Notes under the pieces: generated by a model | Databases searched by the model: none | Told to the model about the DNA's origin: nothing | What the model saw: the letters and a program-made list of their open reading frames with translations, nothing else | Assembly (NCBI RefSeq): GCF_014863405.1 | Contig: NZ_JACZZA010000004.1 | Span: 62,001 to 126,000, forward strand | Length of the DNA: 64,000 nucleotides | Source: Dyella acidiphila | Lineage (GTDB): Bacteria; Pseudomonadota; Gammaproteobacteria; Xanthomonadales; Rhodanobacteraceae | Direction of reading: 5' to 3' | Program-made: the position numbers and the translations under genes | Shown: one piece after another, positions 7,131-16,663 of the stretch | Layout: each line of letters begins with the position of its first letter | Position numbering within the stretch: position 1 is the first letter of the stretch

Positions 7131-8804
7131 TTAGCGCGGATCCACGGCAACCACGTGCGCCGAGCCCGGATTCTTGTCGACGAACCACGCAACGGCTTCC
7201 TGCACCAGTGAAATCACCAGGCGCATGGACTGCGATTCGTTGGGGACGCTGATCTGCATGGGCACGACCACGGCATTGCCGGGCGGCACATCCGAAGGCA
7301 GCTGCGTGCGCACACCATCTGCAACGATGACTTTGCCGCTCTTCGTCAGCCAGCGATAGGTAAGTGCCACGGACTGTTTGCCGGAGGCGCCCCAGGGTTC
7401 CTTGCCGGTGTTTTCCACGCGCACGGGCACGCAGATATCCATGCCGGGGAATACATTTTCAATGCGGGCGGTGGGCTTGATAGTGGCTTTGAATTGCGTG
7501 AGTTGCTTGTTCGAGTAGCCCAGGGCGCGTACGTGATTGCTGCCCGCCACATGCTGCTTGTCTTCGCAGGTGGGTTCGTCCGTGGCGGATTTCATGGAGA
7601 CATCGGCGTCCATGAAAATATGGCCTTCGAAATGCGTGACGATGGTGTCATGCACTTTGAAGGTCGCGACATTTTCGTGCCAGTGATAACAGCCGACCAG
7701 CGGGCTCTCGCTTTCCATCAGGGCGGCGTCAATGTGGTAATTGCCGCGCGGCAACCGGTTGAGCATGTTGAAACGCACGATGTATTCGCCCTGCTTGAGC
7801 GAATAGGCATGTCCCAGCTGCATGGCCGTGGTGCTGAACATCAGCATGCCGCGCTCGTCCTTGATCGCAATGCTGGCGTTGAGCGTGTCGATCGGGACGC
7901 TGGATTTGAGGCGGATCAGGATGTCGAAACGTTCGCCGACCATGGCCAGGTCGCCGCCGGAAATTTCCCCGACGACCGAAACTTCTTCGATGGTGCAGCG
8001 CTTGTCGCCGAACTCCACCGGTGAGTCGCTGCAGGAGGCTGCGGCATCGTTATCGGGCTGGGAGGCCGCTGGCGTGGCCTCGGCATCGAAACCCACTGTC
8101 ACCGAGCGTTTCAGGAGTTCCCTGCGCGTCGCCTTGAAGCGGCTTTTCGCATAGTGATAAAGCTCAAGTTCGAGCGGAAAGAGTTCGCTCAGCTTCTTCG
8201 TCTGCTGTGGCGTCAATTCCGTCAGCTTGATGCGCTGCGAGGTGGTGTTCTTCAGCTTGAGCGGTACATGCGACCAGCCGAACTTGGCGTCCAGCATGCA
8301 GGCAAAGTCTTCCAGTTCATCCTGCAGGCCGACGAACTCGATGGATTCGACCGCCTTGAGGGCCGCGGCAGATTTTTCTTCCAGCGAAAGAACGGTGCGC
8401 GAAGAAGTGCCCAGCTGATAAATCATGGCGATCTGCGCCGACATTGCTTCTTGTTCGGTCAGCGACAGTTGCTGCAGATAGGTATCGAGGCCCAGGCCTT
8501 GCAGTCTTGTATCGAGCAGGCGGTTGGCGCAGTCGATCTTTTGATAAAAAAATTCGGACAGGAAGCGGTCGAAAGGATGACGCAGAACCGTGATGGAACA
8601 TCGGTCGCGCGGAAGCTGATCGCCTTGCTGCAGCAGGAAGTGCCCGCTGATCACATCGAGATGGTCAAATTGAACCAGTGCATCTTTCAGGCGGTAGCCA
8701 ATGATGGTGTCGGAGACGCGCTTTTCGCCGAGATGCGTCGCCAGGTGATGCCGAATGGCAACACCGCCTGTCTTGGGAATATGCAGATGTAGGATTTTTG
8801 CCAT
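7131..8804 (-). CDS. Sulfotransferase fused to a Wzt-C-like domain and an Ig-like domain
   Basis: 557 residues, no signal peptide. Residues 1-230 are a sulfotransferase with the 5'-phosphosulfate loop PKTGG (10-14) and the 3'-phosphate motif RHPFDRFLS (75-83), so PAPS is the expected donor. After a low-complexity linker (about 240-262), residues about 265-390 resemble the C-terminal carbohydrate-binding domain of Wzt O-antigen exporters (EEVSVVGEISGGDLAMVGE, LPRGNYHIDAAL). Residues about 440-557 look like a further Ig-like beta sandwich (VPVRVENTGKEPWG ending AWFVDKNPG). The likely job is sulfation of a surface polysaccharide recognised by the Wzt-like part; this is inference. It stands alone downstream of tRNA-Asn with visibly lower GC than its neighbours (32 of 60 in 8161-8220), suggesting transfer. 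Confidence 0.72.
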   Translation of the reverse strand: MAKILHLHIPKTGGVAIRHHLATHLGEKRVSDTIIGYRLKDALVQFDHLDVISGHFLLQQGDQLPRDRCSITVLRHPFDRFLSEFFYQKIDCANRLLDTRLQGLGLDTYLQQLSLTEQEAMSAQIAMIYQLGTSSRTVLSLEEKSAAALKAVESIEFVGLQDELEDFACMLDAKFGWSHVPLKLKNTTSQRIKLTELTPQQTKKLSELFPLELELYHYAKSRFKATRRELLKRSVTVGFDAEATPAASQPDNDAAASCSDSPVEFGDKRCTIEEVSVVGEISGGDLAMVGERFDILIRLKSSVPIDTLNASIAIKDERGMLMFSTTAMQLGHAYSLKQGEYIVRFNMLNRLPRGNYHIDAALMESESPLVGCYHWHENVATFKVHDTIVTHFEGHIFMDADVSMKSATDEPTCEDKQHVAGSNHVRALGYSNKQLTQFKATIKPTARIENVFPGMDICVPVRVENTGKEPWGASGKQSVALTYRWLTKSGKVIVADGVRTQLPSDVPPGNAVVVPMQISVPNESQSMRLVISLVQEAVAWFVDKNPGSAHVVAVDPR

Positions 8805-9149
8805 GAGCTCGTGTGTTTTTGGGACGCTGCTGTAGTCAAAACGCCATATTGTTGTAAGGATAGCGTAAGAGATTGGCCCATCTGCGCGCTCTGCTACACG
8901 AGCCCTAATCGGTCCGTAATTTCTTTCGTGGTCCGGGGTTACGCGGCGTGGCGTGCCAATCCCTAGCTGGCTCTCCGGATTGAACGCGCCATGCCGGTTT
9001 TGGTGGCCCGGGGTTCTCTCCCGGGTTCAGCTTCGGCGCGTCCCTATTCAGTCTTTGGGCGACCTGGGGTGGTCCACGGGCGCACAGATCCCGGGTCCGG
9101 CACGGGCCTGTCGCAGCGCTGCCTGCGCCTAATCGGGTAAAGTTCGTGG
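8805..9149. other. Non-coding spacer between sulfotransferase and dTMP kinase
   Basis: 345 bases with no supported gene. It must hold promoters for the two divergent genes. A small hairpin (CCCGGG, loop GTTCTCT, CCCGGG, about 9007-9025) is visible; nothing else is recognised. Its left half (8805-8880) is AT-richer and resembles the sulfotransferase gene in composition. Confidence 0.5.
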
Positions 9150-9809
9150 ATGACGATTGGCCATATTCCAGGTGGCCTGCTGATCGCGGTGGAAGGCATC
9201 GACGGCGCAGGCAAGACGACGGTTGCGCACGCGCTGGCAGAACGCCTGCGCGTGCACGGGGCGACAGTAACGGTGGGCAAGGAGCCGACGGCCGGGCCGT
9301 GGGGCGCACAGCTGCGCGCCACCGCCGCACAGGGGCGTCTTTCCGTCGAGGAGGAGATGCGCCTGCTGCTGCTCGACCGGCGGCAGCATGTGGATGAGGT
9401 GATCAAGCCGGCGCTGGAGCGCGGCGAAGTGGTCATGCTGGATCGCTACTACCCGTCGTCGGCGGCCTACCAGGGCGCGCGCGGCATTCCGGTGGAGGAG
9501 ATCCTGCAGCACAACGCCTTTGCGCCGGCTCCGGACGTCACCCTGCTGCTGGACCTGGCGCCGGCCACCGGACTGGCGCGCATCCGCGCCCGCGGCGACA
9601 AGCCCAATCACTTCGAGACCGAAGACAACCTGGCGCTCTGCCGCGAGGTGTTCCTCACCATGGCCTTGCCCAGCCGAGTCATCGTCGACGCCACGCGCGG
9701 CGCGGACGAGGTGCTGGAAAGTGCCTGGCAGGCGATCGGCAACACGCTGTCCGTCAAGCTCGACCGGGCCGGCGGAACCCAGGCACAAAGCGCCGAAACC
9801 CTGCGCTGA
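9150..9809 (+). CDS. tmk: Thymidylate (dTMP) kinase
   Basis: 219 residues, cytoplasmic; phosphorylates dTMP to dTDP. The P-loop GIDGAGKTT follows the first strand ([20 protein letters not shown]). The [15 protein letters not shown] stretch gives the DR[YH] and acceptor-site residues, and [13 protein letters not shown] occupies the LID position, with an Arg pattern that differs from the E. coli LID. The gene is not beside holB as in many proteobacteria, so a second, more specialised nucleoside-monophosphate kinase cannot be excluded. No strong ribosome site precedes the ATG. Confidence 0.85.
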   Translation: MTIGHIPGGLLIAVEGIDGAGKTTVAHALAERLRVHGATVTVGKEPTAGPWGAQLRATAAQGRLSVEEEMRLLLLDRRQHVDEVIKPALERGEVVMLDRYYPSSAAYQGARGIPVEEILQHNAFAPAPDVTLLLDLAPATGLARIRARGDKPNHFETEDNLALCREVFLTMALPSRVIVDATRGADEVLESAWQAIGNTLSVKLDRAGGTQAQSAETLR

Positions 9810-9935
9810 TCGGCCCCGCCGCGAATGGTCCGCCCACCGGCAACGGTGCGGGAAGCAACAGGCACATACGGAATGTTTGGATATCCGGCCCGATTTGTGC
9901 TTGTCTAGCCAGCCGGCCGCTGGGGTGCCGAAAGG

Positions 9936-11216
9936 ATGACGCTCGTGCTGTTGCTACAAGCACCGTTTGATCTCAATGACGAAAAGCCGCCGCTGCGCAC
10001 GCGTCGGGGTTCCGACGCGGGAGCCGCCCGCTTGCCGCACAGTGGCGGTTCTTCTGGCGCCGCCGGCCAGGCCAGGCCGCGGCCGCAGCCGCAGCCGGTT
10101 CAGCAGCGTATTTTGTTGTGCGCGCCGGCCACCTTCCGCGGGCAGCGCTCGGGTGCCATCCCGGTGCCGCATACCCCGAAGATCCTGTTTGTGGATCCGC
10201 AGGGCTGGTCCGCCCGCCGGCATGTGCGCGCAGACCTGGACCGGCTGACCCGCAGCCCCTGCTCGGCGCGGCCCTACCGCATGTACCGCGTTTCCTACGG
10301 CGCCTCCTTGCCCCCGGCTGCCGCCGACATGTCGACGGTGCTGCTGGCGGCGCGCCGGCACGTCAAGGCCTACCGGCAACCCACCGCGAACACCCTGGCC
10401 ATGGCCGCGGGAACGGCGGTGGTGGCGATCGTCACGCATTACTGGCATTCGCAGGCGCTGCCGCAGGTGCAGTTGTCCATGAGCCTGGAACGTCCCCACC
10501 TGGCCATGGCTTTTCCGCCGCCACCGCTGGGCGCGGCGCCGCATCTGTTCGCCACGCTGTCGCGTCCGGCGCTGCCGACCGGTCGCGAAACACCGTTGAT
10601 GTCTTCCACCGATATCCAGCGGCTGGTGACCAATTTGCCGGCGCAGGCGGTGCATGGCGACGGCTTCGATCTGGACATCACCTCGCCGAACAGCCTGTGG
10701 GCCACGGCGGGTGCGCGCTTTCGCATCGATCCGCTGCTGATCTACGCGGTGGCGCTGGTGGAGAGCAAGAGCGCGCAGGCCGATGGTTCGATTACGCCCA
10801 GCCCATGGGTGGTACGCGTCAACGGGCGCATGCACAAGGGTTCGCGCGAAGATGCCGAACGCGCCATCCAGCTGGCGCATCGCATGGCGTTGCCGGTGCA
10901 GGACGTCGGCATCATGCAGGTTTACTACCCGGTGCATCGCGATATCGAGCCCGATCCGCTCGCGCTGCTCAACCCGGTGCGCAATATCGAAGTGGGCACC
11001 AGCCTGCTGCGCAAGGCGATGCAGGAAAGCCGCGATCCGGTGCTGCGCATCGGCTACTACCACAGCCATGATGTTGCGCTGGCGCGCAGTTACGGCCAGG
11101 CCGTGCTGAGCGTGTATCGCGGACTGAAGCTCGCCATGGCCAAGTCTTCCGCGACCGGCGCGGTGGCCATGGCCCGCGCCCCGACGGACAGCTTCGCCGC
11201 ACGCAGCGGCGGCTGA
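9936..11216 (+). CDS. Membrane-anchored lytic transglycosylase with a long N-terminal extension
   Basis: 426 residues from the first ATG. The C-terminal third is an SLT-type domain: VALVESKS carries the likely catalytic Glu, and DVGIMQVYYPVH and the later RIGYYHSHD match the GLMQ and YxS-type motifs of peptidoglycan lytic transglycosylases. A single hydrophobic segment (TLAMAAGTAVVAIVTHYW) lies near residue 155. Before it are about 150 Pro/Arg-rich residues that would be cytoplasmic. The true start is uncertain: ATG 10329 would remove most of the extension, but codons before it keep the G/C-rich third positions of the gene. Cleaves glycan strands in the periplasm. A shared terminator closes it. 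Confidence 0.72.
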   Translation: MTLVLLLQAPFDLNDEKPPLRTRRGSDAGAARLPHSGGSSGAAGQARPRPQPQPVQQRILLCAPATFRGQRSGAIPVPHTPKILFVDPQGWSARRHVRADLDRLTRSPCSARPYRMYRVSYGASLPPAAADMSTVLLAARRHVKAYRQPTANTLAMAAGTAVVAIVTHYWHSQALPQVQLSMSLERPHLAMAFPPPPLGAAPHLFATLSRPALPTGRETPLMSSTDIQRLVTNLPAQAVHGDGFDLDITSPNSLWATAGARFRIDPLLIYAVALVESKSAQADGSITPSPWVVRVNGRMHKGSREDAERAIQLAHRMALPVQDVGIMQVYYPVHRDIEPDPLALLNPVRNIEVGTSLLRKAMQESRDPVLRIGYYHSHDVALARSYGQAVLSVYRGLKLAMAKSSATGAVAMARAPTDSFAARSGG

Positions 11217-11224
11217 AGCGCAAC

Positions 11225-11252
11225 AAAAAGCCCGCTTCGCAGCGGGCTTTTT
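11225..11252. terminator. Bidirectional terminator between convergent genes
   Basis: AAAAAGCCCGCT, loop TCGC, AGCGGGCTTTTT: a perfect 12-bp stem with an A run and a T run, so it can serve the transglycosylase gene on the + strand and the S9 peptidase gene on the - strand. Confidence 0.93.
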
Positions 11253-11277
11253 GCATGAGCCTAAGACACTCGCGACA

Positions 11278-13230
11278 TCAATTCGTGCTAGCTCCCGGGC
11301 CGATGTACTTGGCCAGGAAGGCTTGCAAATGGTTATACATGTCCACGTTGTTCTGTTCGTTGTAGAAGCCGTGCCCTTCATCGGGCTTGGTCAGCCATTC
11401 GTATGGCTTGTGGGCTGCATCCAGGGCTGCACGCATCGCCTTGGCCTGCTCGAACGGAGCGCGTTGATCGGCTTCGCCATGAATCAGCAACACCGGTACG
11501 TCGATCTTGTCGGCCAGCTTGTCCGGCGAGTTGTCGGCGAGTTTGCTGGTGTCGGTGCCGATCGCTTCCTTCAGATAGTTGACGCCGATGGTGTTGTCCT
11601 TGATGTCGCCCTTGTCGTACATCATCGCCAGATCATAGATGCCGGCGTAGCCGACGGCGCATTTGAACAGGCCCGGTGCGCGGATCACCGTCATCATGGC
11701 CGAATAGCCGCCGAAGCTCGCGCCGTATACGCACACGCGCTTGGGATCGGCAAAGTGCTGCGCCTCGGCCCATTTCACGCCGTCGATCAGGTCCTGCTGG
11801 ATGCGCGTGCCCCATTTGCCATAGCCGATATCGACGAAATGCGGGCCGCGGCCGCCTGAGCCGCGATAGTTCACCTGCAATACCAGATAGCCGCGGCTGG
11901 CCAGGAATTGCGCGTCGCGGTCATAAAACCATTCGTCGGCAATGTTGAACGGGCCGCCATGCGGCAGCAGCACCATCGGCAGGTCGTTCATCGAGGCACC
12001 CGCCGGCACGGTCAGAATGGCCTCCAGCGGCGTGCCGTCGCTCGCCGTAAAGCGCATGGGCGTACGCGTGCCGAGTTTGCTGCGATCGATGTTGCCGTTG
12101 ATCGAGAACAGCTTCTGGATCGCATTGCGTTGTGTGTCGAACAGATAGTAGTCGCCCGGATTGCGGTCGCTTCGAACCAGGAATACGAAGCGGGTGCCAT
12201 CCTCGCTGAAGCTGCTGAAATGGATGAAGTCGTCGGGAAATTTCTTGCTCAGCGCCGCATAGAGCATGGTGAGGTGTTCGTTGCGGTCGATGATGATGGG
12301 CGAGGGAATGCCGGTATCTGCCGCAGCAGCGAAGGGCTGGTTGCCCGGGGTCCACTCGACGCGGTCGATGGTGCCGAAGTCGTCCTTGGCCAGGATCTGC
12401 TGGTTGGTGCCATCGGGATTCAATTGGGTCAATGCGCCCGGACCGCCATCCGGATTGACGTAGGCATAGAGGTGTTGCCCGTCCGCCGAAAACGCGATCG
12501 GCTGAAAGCGGTTGCCATCCGTTTTGGGGCGTTCCGCCCACCCATTGCTGAGCTGCTGATAGACGGTGAACTTGTGTTGCTTGTCGTAGCCGTAGGCATA
12601 ACGCGGCTTGCCATCGGGGTCGATCACAAAGCGCAAATCCTTCACGCCGATCTGGCTGATCAGGTGGCGCGTGCCGCTCATCGCATCCACGTCATACAGC
12701 CAGGTGTTGTCCTGGTCGCGCCAATCGTAGGCCTGCATGTAGAAATGATTGTTGGCCTTGGCCGGCCGGCCGGCGACGGTGGCGTAGCCTTTATCGGCCT
12801 GGCGTACGCTGCCGTGCGATTCCAGGTCCCAGTCGCGACTGAACATCGCGTCGATATGCGAACCATCGACGTTGGTGGCGATAATTTCGCCGGTATAGGC
12901 AGGCCGGTCGAGCGAGCCGTACATCCTGGCCTTCTCAATGATCAGCCGGGTCGAACCGACCCACATGATATTGGCGGCCAGCTGGAACTTGGGCATCTTC
13001 AGATAGCTGCGCGGATGGCTCATGTCGCTGAGCTGGTAAATCGCAACCGCGTGGTCTTCGCCGTTCTCGACATTCACCGCCAGGTATTGGCCATCCGGCG
13101 ACAGGCGCGGTTCGGTGTAGCTGGCGTGGCGGGCGAAGTCTTCAACGGGTATCGCGTCGGCCGCGATCGCGGCAGCAGGCGCCAACAGGTAACACGCGGC
13201 CGCAAGGGCGCGCAATCGTGCAATCCACAT
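11278..13230 (-). CDS. S9 family (prolyl oligopeptidase type) exported peptidase
   Basis: 650 residues. The start at 13230 is chosen because it gives a signal peptide (MWIARLRALAAACYLLAPAA, ending IAAD); an in-frame ATG 90 bp upstream adds only a polar leader. The first 370 residues have the WD/propeller-like repeats of this family (EPRLSPDGQYLAVNVE, FSADGQHLYAYVN). The alpha/beta-hydrolase domain carries the nucleophile in GASFGGYSAMM, Asp in HGEADQRAPF and His in DEGHGF. Predicted periplasmic dipeptidyl- or oligopeptidase that processes small peptides. It is divergent from lgt with a 170-bp promoter region. Confidence 0.88.
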   Translation of the reverse strand: MWIARLRALAAACYLLAPAAAIAADAIPVEDFARHASYTEPRLSPDGQYLAVNVENGEDHAVAIYQLSDMSHPRSYLKMPKFQLAANIMWVGSTRLIIEKARMYGSLDRPAYTGEIIATNVDGSHIDAMFSRDWDLESHGSVRQADKGYATVAGRPAKANNHFYMQAYDWRDQDNTWLYDVDAMSGTRHLISQIGVKDLRFVIDPDGKPRYAYGYDKQHKFTVYQQLSNGWAERPKTDGNRFQPIAFSADGQHLYAYVNPDGGPGALTQLNPDGTNQQILAKDDFGTIDRVEWTPGNQPFAAAADTGIPSPIIIDRNEHLTMLYAALSKKFPDDFIHFSSFSEDGTRFVFLVRSDRNPGDYYLFDTQRNAIQKLFSINGNIDRSKLGTRTPMRFTASDGTPLEAILTVPAGASMNDLPMVLLPHGGPFNIADEWFYDRDAQFLASRGYLVLQVNYRGSGGRGPHFVDIGYGKWGTRIQQDLIDGVKWAEAQHFADPKRVCVYGASFGGYSAMMTVIRAPGLFKCAVGYAGIYDLAMMYDKGDIKDNTIGVNYLKEAIGTDTSKLADNSPDKLADKIDVPVLLIHGEADQRAPFEQAKAMRAALDAAHKPYEWLTKPDEGHGFYNEQNNVDMYNHLQAFLAKYIGPGASTN

Positions 13231-13400
13231 TCCTTGTTCCCCCAGTTTGAGTGCTTTTAGTCGCAGCTCCCCGGCTTGCAAAGCTCCCCCGCCGGGCTGC
13301 GCCGCCCAGAGTGTATCCAAGCCGTATGAGTCGTGGCAGTGACCCTGACGTGCCGCCGGCGGCCAGCTAAACTGGCCGCTTTGGTCCAGCCGGTTACGCC

Positions 13401-14294
13401 ATGTCGCAGCCTTTTGTCGTGCAGTTCAACCCGGTCGCCCTGCATCTGGGGCCGGTCCAGATCCATTGGTACGGCCTGATGTACCTGCTGGGCTTCCTGG
13501 GGGCGTGGGGGCTGGGCGAATACCGTCGCCAACGCGGCCGCCTGCCGGTCAGTCGGGACGCGTTCGGCGACCTGGCCTTCTACGCGATGATGGGCGTGAT
13601 CCTGGGCGGCCGCATCTGGTACATGCTGTTCTATTACGCGGGCGGTCCTCGCTGGATCTGGACCGAACCGCTGGCGCTGTTCCGCGTCTGGGACGGCGGC
13701 ATGAGTTTCCACGGCGGCCTGCTCGGCGTGCTGGCGGCCGGCGTGTGGTGGTCGCGCCGGCACAAGCTGCATTTTTTCGATGCGGTGGATTTTTTGGCGC
13801 CGGTGGTGCCGATCGGGCTGGGACTGGGCCGGCTGGGCAATTTCATCAACGGCGAACTGTGGGGCAAGCCCGGGCTGGTGCCGTGGGCGATGATCTTTCC
13901 CAATGCGCACGATGAAGACGTGGCCCTGGCCGCCGGTCATCCGCAGCTGGCCGAGCTGATGCAGCAATATGGCGGGGTACCGCGGCATCCGTCGCAGCTT
14001 TACGAGATGGCGTTGGAAGGCGTGGTGATGTTTACCGTGCTGTGGCTGGTCTCGCTCAAGCCGCGCCCGCGCTACCTGATTTCCGGCTTGTTTGCGCTGA
14101 TGTACGGTTGCTTCCGTTTCGCGGTGGAATTCGTGCGCGTTCCGGATGCGCAGCTCGGCTACCTGGCCTGGGGCTGGGTCACCATGGGGCAGCTGCAATC
14201 GCTGCCGCTGATCGCGGTGGGCGTGCTGCTGATCTGGCTGTCGCGCCGTGCGCCCACGCTGCCGCTCGCCACGGCCGAGACCCGGACCGCGTAG
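13401..14294 (+). CDS. lgt: Prolipoprotein diacylglyceryl transferase
   Basis: 297 residues, about seven membrane helices. Transfers diacylglyceryl from phosphatidylglycerol to the lipobox Cys of prolipoproteins, the first step of lipoprotein maturation. Signature pieces are visible: [33 protein letters not shown], and the invariant [17 protein letters not shown] with PRHPSQLYE further on. thyA begins nine bases after its stop, so the two are probably cotranscribed, an arrangement common in proteobacteria. Confidence 0.97.
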   Translation: MSQPFVVQFNPVALHLGPVQIHWYGLMYLLGFLGAWGLGEYRRQRGRLPVSRDAFGDLAFYAMMGVILGGRIWYMLFYYAGGPRWIWTEPLALFRVWDGGMSFHGGLLGVLAAGVWWSRRHKLHFFDAVDFLAPVVPIGLGLGRLGNFINGELWGKPGLVPWAMIFPNAHDEDVALAAGHPQLAELMQQYGGVPRHPSQLYEMALEGVVMFTVLWLVSLKPRPRYLISGLFALMYGCFRFAVEFVRVPDAQLGYLAWGWVTMGQLQSLPLIAVGVLLIWLSRRAPTLPLATAETRTA

Positions 14295-14303
14295 ACTCCC
14301 GCC

Positions 14304-15098
14304 ATGCACGCCTATCTCGATCTGCTGCGCCACGTGCTGGACCACGGCACCGAAAAAACCGATCGCACCGGCACCGGCACGCGCAGCGTGTTCGGCTGGC
14401 AGCTGCGCTTCGACCTCAATCAAGGCTTCCCGCTGGTTACCACCAAGAAGCTGCACTTGAAGTCCATCGTGCATGAGCTGATCTGGTTTCTGCGTGGCGA
14501 TACCAATGTCGCCTACCTGAAGGAACACGGCGTCTCCATCTGGGACGAGTGGGCGGACGAGCAGGGCAATCTTGGTCCGGTGTACGGCAAGCAATGGCGT
14601 GCATGGCCCACCACTGATGGCCGCGTGGTCGACCAGATCCGCTGGGTGGTCGAGGAGATCAAGCGCAATCCCGATTCGCGCCGCCTGATCGTCAGTGCCT
14701 GGAACGTAGGCGAACTGTCGAAGATGGCGCTGATGCCGTGCCATGCCTTGTTCCAGTTCTACGTCGCCGACGGGAAACTGAGTTGCCAGCTGTACCAGCG
14801 CTCTGGCGATATCTTCCTCGGCGTACCGTTCAACATCGCCAGCTACGCGCTGCTGACGCACATGATTGCGCAGGTATGCGGATTGGGCGTGGGCGATTTC
14901 GTGCACACGCTGGGCGATGCGCACCTGTACAGCAATCATCTGGAGCAGGCGCGCCTGCAGCTCACGCGCGAGCCGCGTGCGCTGCCGCGGCTGAAGCTCA
15001 ATCCGCACGTGGCATCGATTTTCGATTTTCGCTACGAGGACGTGGTGATCGAGGATTACCACCCGCACGCGGCGATCAAGGCGCCGGTGGCGGTGTAG
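14304..15098 (+). CDS. thyA: Thymidylate synthase
   Basis: 264 residues, the standard length. Converts dUMP to dTMP with methylene-tetrahydrofolate. The N-terminus [15 protein letters not shown], the active-site motif [10 protein letters not shown] with the nucleophile at Cys146 (same number as E. coli), and [20 protein letters not shown] are all intact. It follows lgt closely. Its last 23 bases overlap the end of a convergent gene on the other strand. Dihydrofolate reductase, which recycles its product, lies 1.1 kb downstream. Confidence 0.98.
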   Translation: MHAYLDLLRHVLDHGTEKTDRTGTGTRSVFGWQLRFDLNQGFPLVTTKKLHLKSIVHELIWFLRGDTNVAYLKEHGVSIWDEWADEQGNLGPVYGKQWRAWPTTDGRVVDQIRWVVEEIKRNPDSRRLIVSAWNVGELSKMALMPCHALFQFYVADGKLSCQLYQRSGDIFLGVPFNIASYALLTHMIAQVCGLGVGDFVHTLGDAHLYSNHLEQARLQLTREPRALPRLKLNPHVASIFDFRYEDVVIEDYHPHAAIKAPVAV

Positions 15099-16074
15099 CC
15101 AGTTTGCAGCCGCTGGCGCAGCGGAAATAAGCGGTGGCGCGCGGATAGTCGAGCGTCATCACGAAGTGGCTGAAGACATTGGCGCCCACGGCGCCTTCGA
15201 CGCGCTTGTCCATCATGCTCGACATCATGTCGTGAAAGGCGGCATCCGGGCGCTCGGTAAACCACACCGGACCGACCGACCAGCCGGCGATGTCCAGCTG
15301 CGGTACTTCAATCAAGCGTGCTTCGTAGTGGCCGAGCCGATCGCCTTGTTGCACCAGCCGCCATTGCGGATGCGCGCGATGCCAGGCCTCCAGCGTGCTG
15401 CGGGTGATGTAGCTGGCGACACCTTCGCCGTGAACGGTAGCGACACCGCTGATGCGTGCGCCGGCGGGCGTGGGGTAGGCGGAAGCGCCGGTATCGAGCA
15501 GCATGTCCAGCGGTTGTCCGTCCACGCGAATGGTGATGCGCGGAAAGCTGGCGACGACCTGGCCGGCGTCATTCTTCTGAAAGCCCATCGGCGTGGTATG
15601 CGCATCGGCATGCGGCTTCCAGGAGCTGTCCTGCATGATCAGCTGCTGGCCGGGATAGTCGAAGGTCCAGATACGGCCTTTGAAATAGGCGGCGCCAAGT
15701 TGGCCATCGTCGAAGGACGTCTGGTTCTGGATCAGCACCACCTGCGCGCAGAACACCGACAGCGGGGGCGGCAGCCCTTGTCCGGGGCGGTAGCTGGGCA
15801 ACGCGGCGACCTCGACGTTGCCGTCCGGCAGCACGCAGGTATGCGTGGCAAGTTGCAGACGCTGTGCCGCCTTGGCGCTGAGCCAGTACAGGCCCAGATT
15901 GCCGCCGCCGCCGGTATCGGCCAGCAGGCGCAGCGTTTGTCCGTCACGGGTGGTGGGCGTGGCGAAGAAGTGCCCGGCTTCGTAGCGGGTGGGCAGCACC
16001 TGCGCCGCCGTATTGCCCGCAACGGGCGCCAAGGCCAGTGCCATGGCCAGCGCCAAATATCCTGCTCCCATCAT
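15076..16074 (-). CDS. Exported aspartyl-protease-like protein with two DTG motifs
   Basis: 332 residues. A signal peptide ([15 protein letters not shown], cleavage near NTAAQ) precedes two retropepsin-like lobes: [12 protein letters not shown] near residue 50 and [14 protein letters not shown] near residue 195. Two DTG motifs in one chain recall pepsin-type enzymes, whereas bacterial relatives are usually single-domain; only the second has the hydrophobic-hydrophobic-DTGA-S form of an active site. The C-terminus carries CASGC. The 3' end overlaps thyA by 23 bp, tail to tail, inside the thyA-folA interval. Substrate unknown; a non-catalytic role is possible. Confidence 0.7.
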   Translation of the reverse strand: MMGAGYLALAMALALAPVAGNTAAQVLPTRYEAGHFFATPTTRDGQTLRLLADTGGGGNLGLYWLSAKAAQRLQLATHTCVLPDGNVEVAALPSYRPGQGLPPPLSVFCAQVVLIQNQTSFDDGQLGAAYFKGRIWTFDYPGQQLIMQDSSWKPHADAHTTPMGFQKNDAGQVVASFPRITIRVDGQPLDMLLDTGASAYPTPAGARISGVATVHGEGVASYITRSTLEAWHRAHPQWRLVQQGDRLGHYEARLIEVPQLDIAGWSVGPVWFTERPDAAFHDMMSSMMDKRVEGAVGANVFSHFVMTLDYPRATAYFRCASGCKLATPPPAP

Positions 16075-16174
16075 GCGGCCTCCCTGCTTAAACGCTACAA
16101 TGGCCGGTCAGCGTGACCGGGCAGTGGTCCGGTCGCAAGTGTCACTCGATCCTGTCATATACGCCGGAGCCTCC

Positions 16175-16663
16175 ATGGCCATTTCGTTGATTGCCGCCCT
16201 CGATGAGAACTTCGCCATCGGTCGCAAGGGCCAGCTCCCCTGGCACCTGCCGGACGACTTGCGCTGGTTCAAGCAGCTGACGGTCGGCAAGTATGTGCTG
16301 ATGGGCTACAACACCGCGGTATCGATCGGCCGTACCCTGCCGGATCGCGAGAACTTGGTGCTGTCCAGCCGGCACGAGGCGCCGTTCCCGGGCCAGGTCA
16401 CGGTGCGCTCCATCGAAGAGGCGCAGGCACGCTCCAACGGCACCGGCCTGATGGTGGTCGGCGGCGGCAAGGTATTCCACGATGCGCTGCCGATGGCGCA
16501 GCGCTTGTACCTCACCTGGGTTGCCGCTGCGGTAGAGGGCGCCGACACCTTCTTCCCCGGCATCCATTTCGCCGACTGGACCGAAGTCAAGCGCACGCAC
16601 CATAAGAAAGACAGCGAGCACAGCTACGACTTCGACATGGTCGAGTACATCCGCAATCACTGA
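16175..16663 (+). CDS. folA: Dihydrofolate reductase
   Basis: 162 residues. Reduces dihydrofolate to tetrahydrofolate, serving the thyA reaction. The start MAISLIAALDENFAIGRKGQ fits the family's first strand; LPWHLPDDLRWFK carries the substrate-binding Trp and Asp, then GRTLPDRENLVLS and MVVGGGKVFHDALP for NADPH binding. GGAG at 16164-16167 supports this ATG. Its stop codon abuts the next reading frame, so the Nudix gene is likely cotranslated. Confidence 0.97.
   Translation: MAISLIAALDENFAIGRKGQLPWHLPDDLRWFKQLTVGKYVLMGYNTAVSIGRTLPDRENLVLSSRHEAPFPGQVTVRSIEEAQARSNGTGLMVVGGGKVFHDALPMAQRLYLTWVAAAVEGADTFFPGIHFADWTEVKRTHHKKDSEHSYDFDMVEYIRNH

Noticed and set aside
6883-8804. Genomic island integrated at tRNA-Asn
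   Set aside because: No integrase gene and no direct repeat of the tRNA 3' end were found in the following 2 kb; only composition differs.
13257-15068. A 603-codon minus-strand frame opposite lgt and thyA
   Set aside because: Antisense to two certain housekeeping genes and of low-complexity composition.
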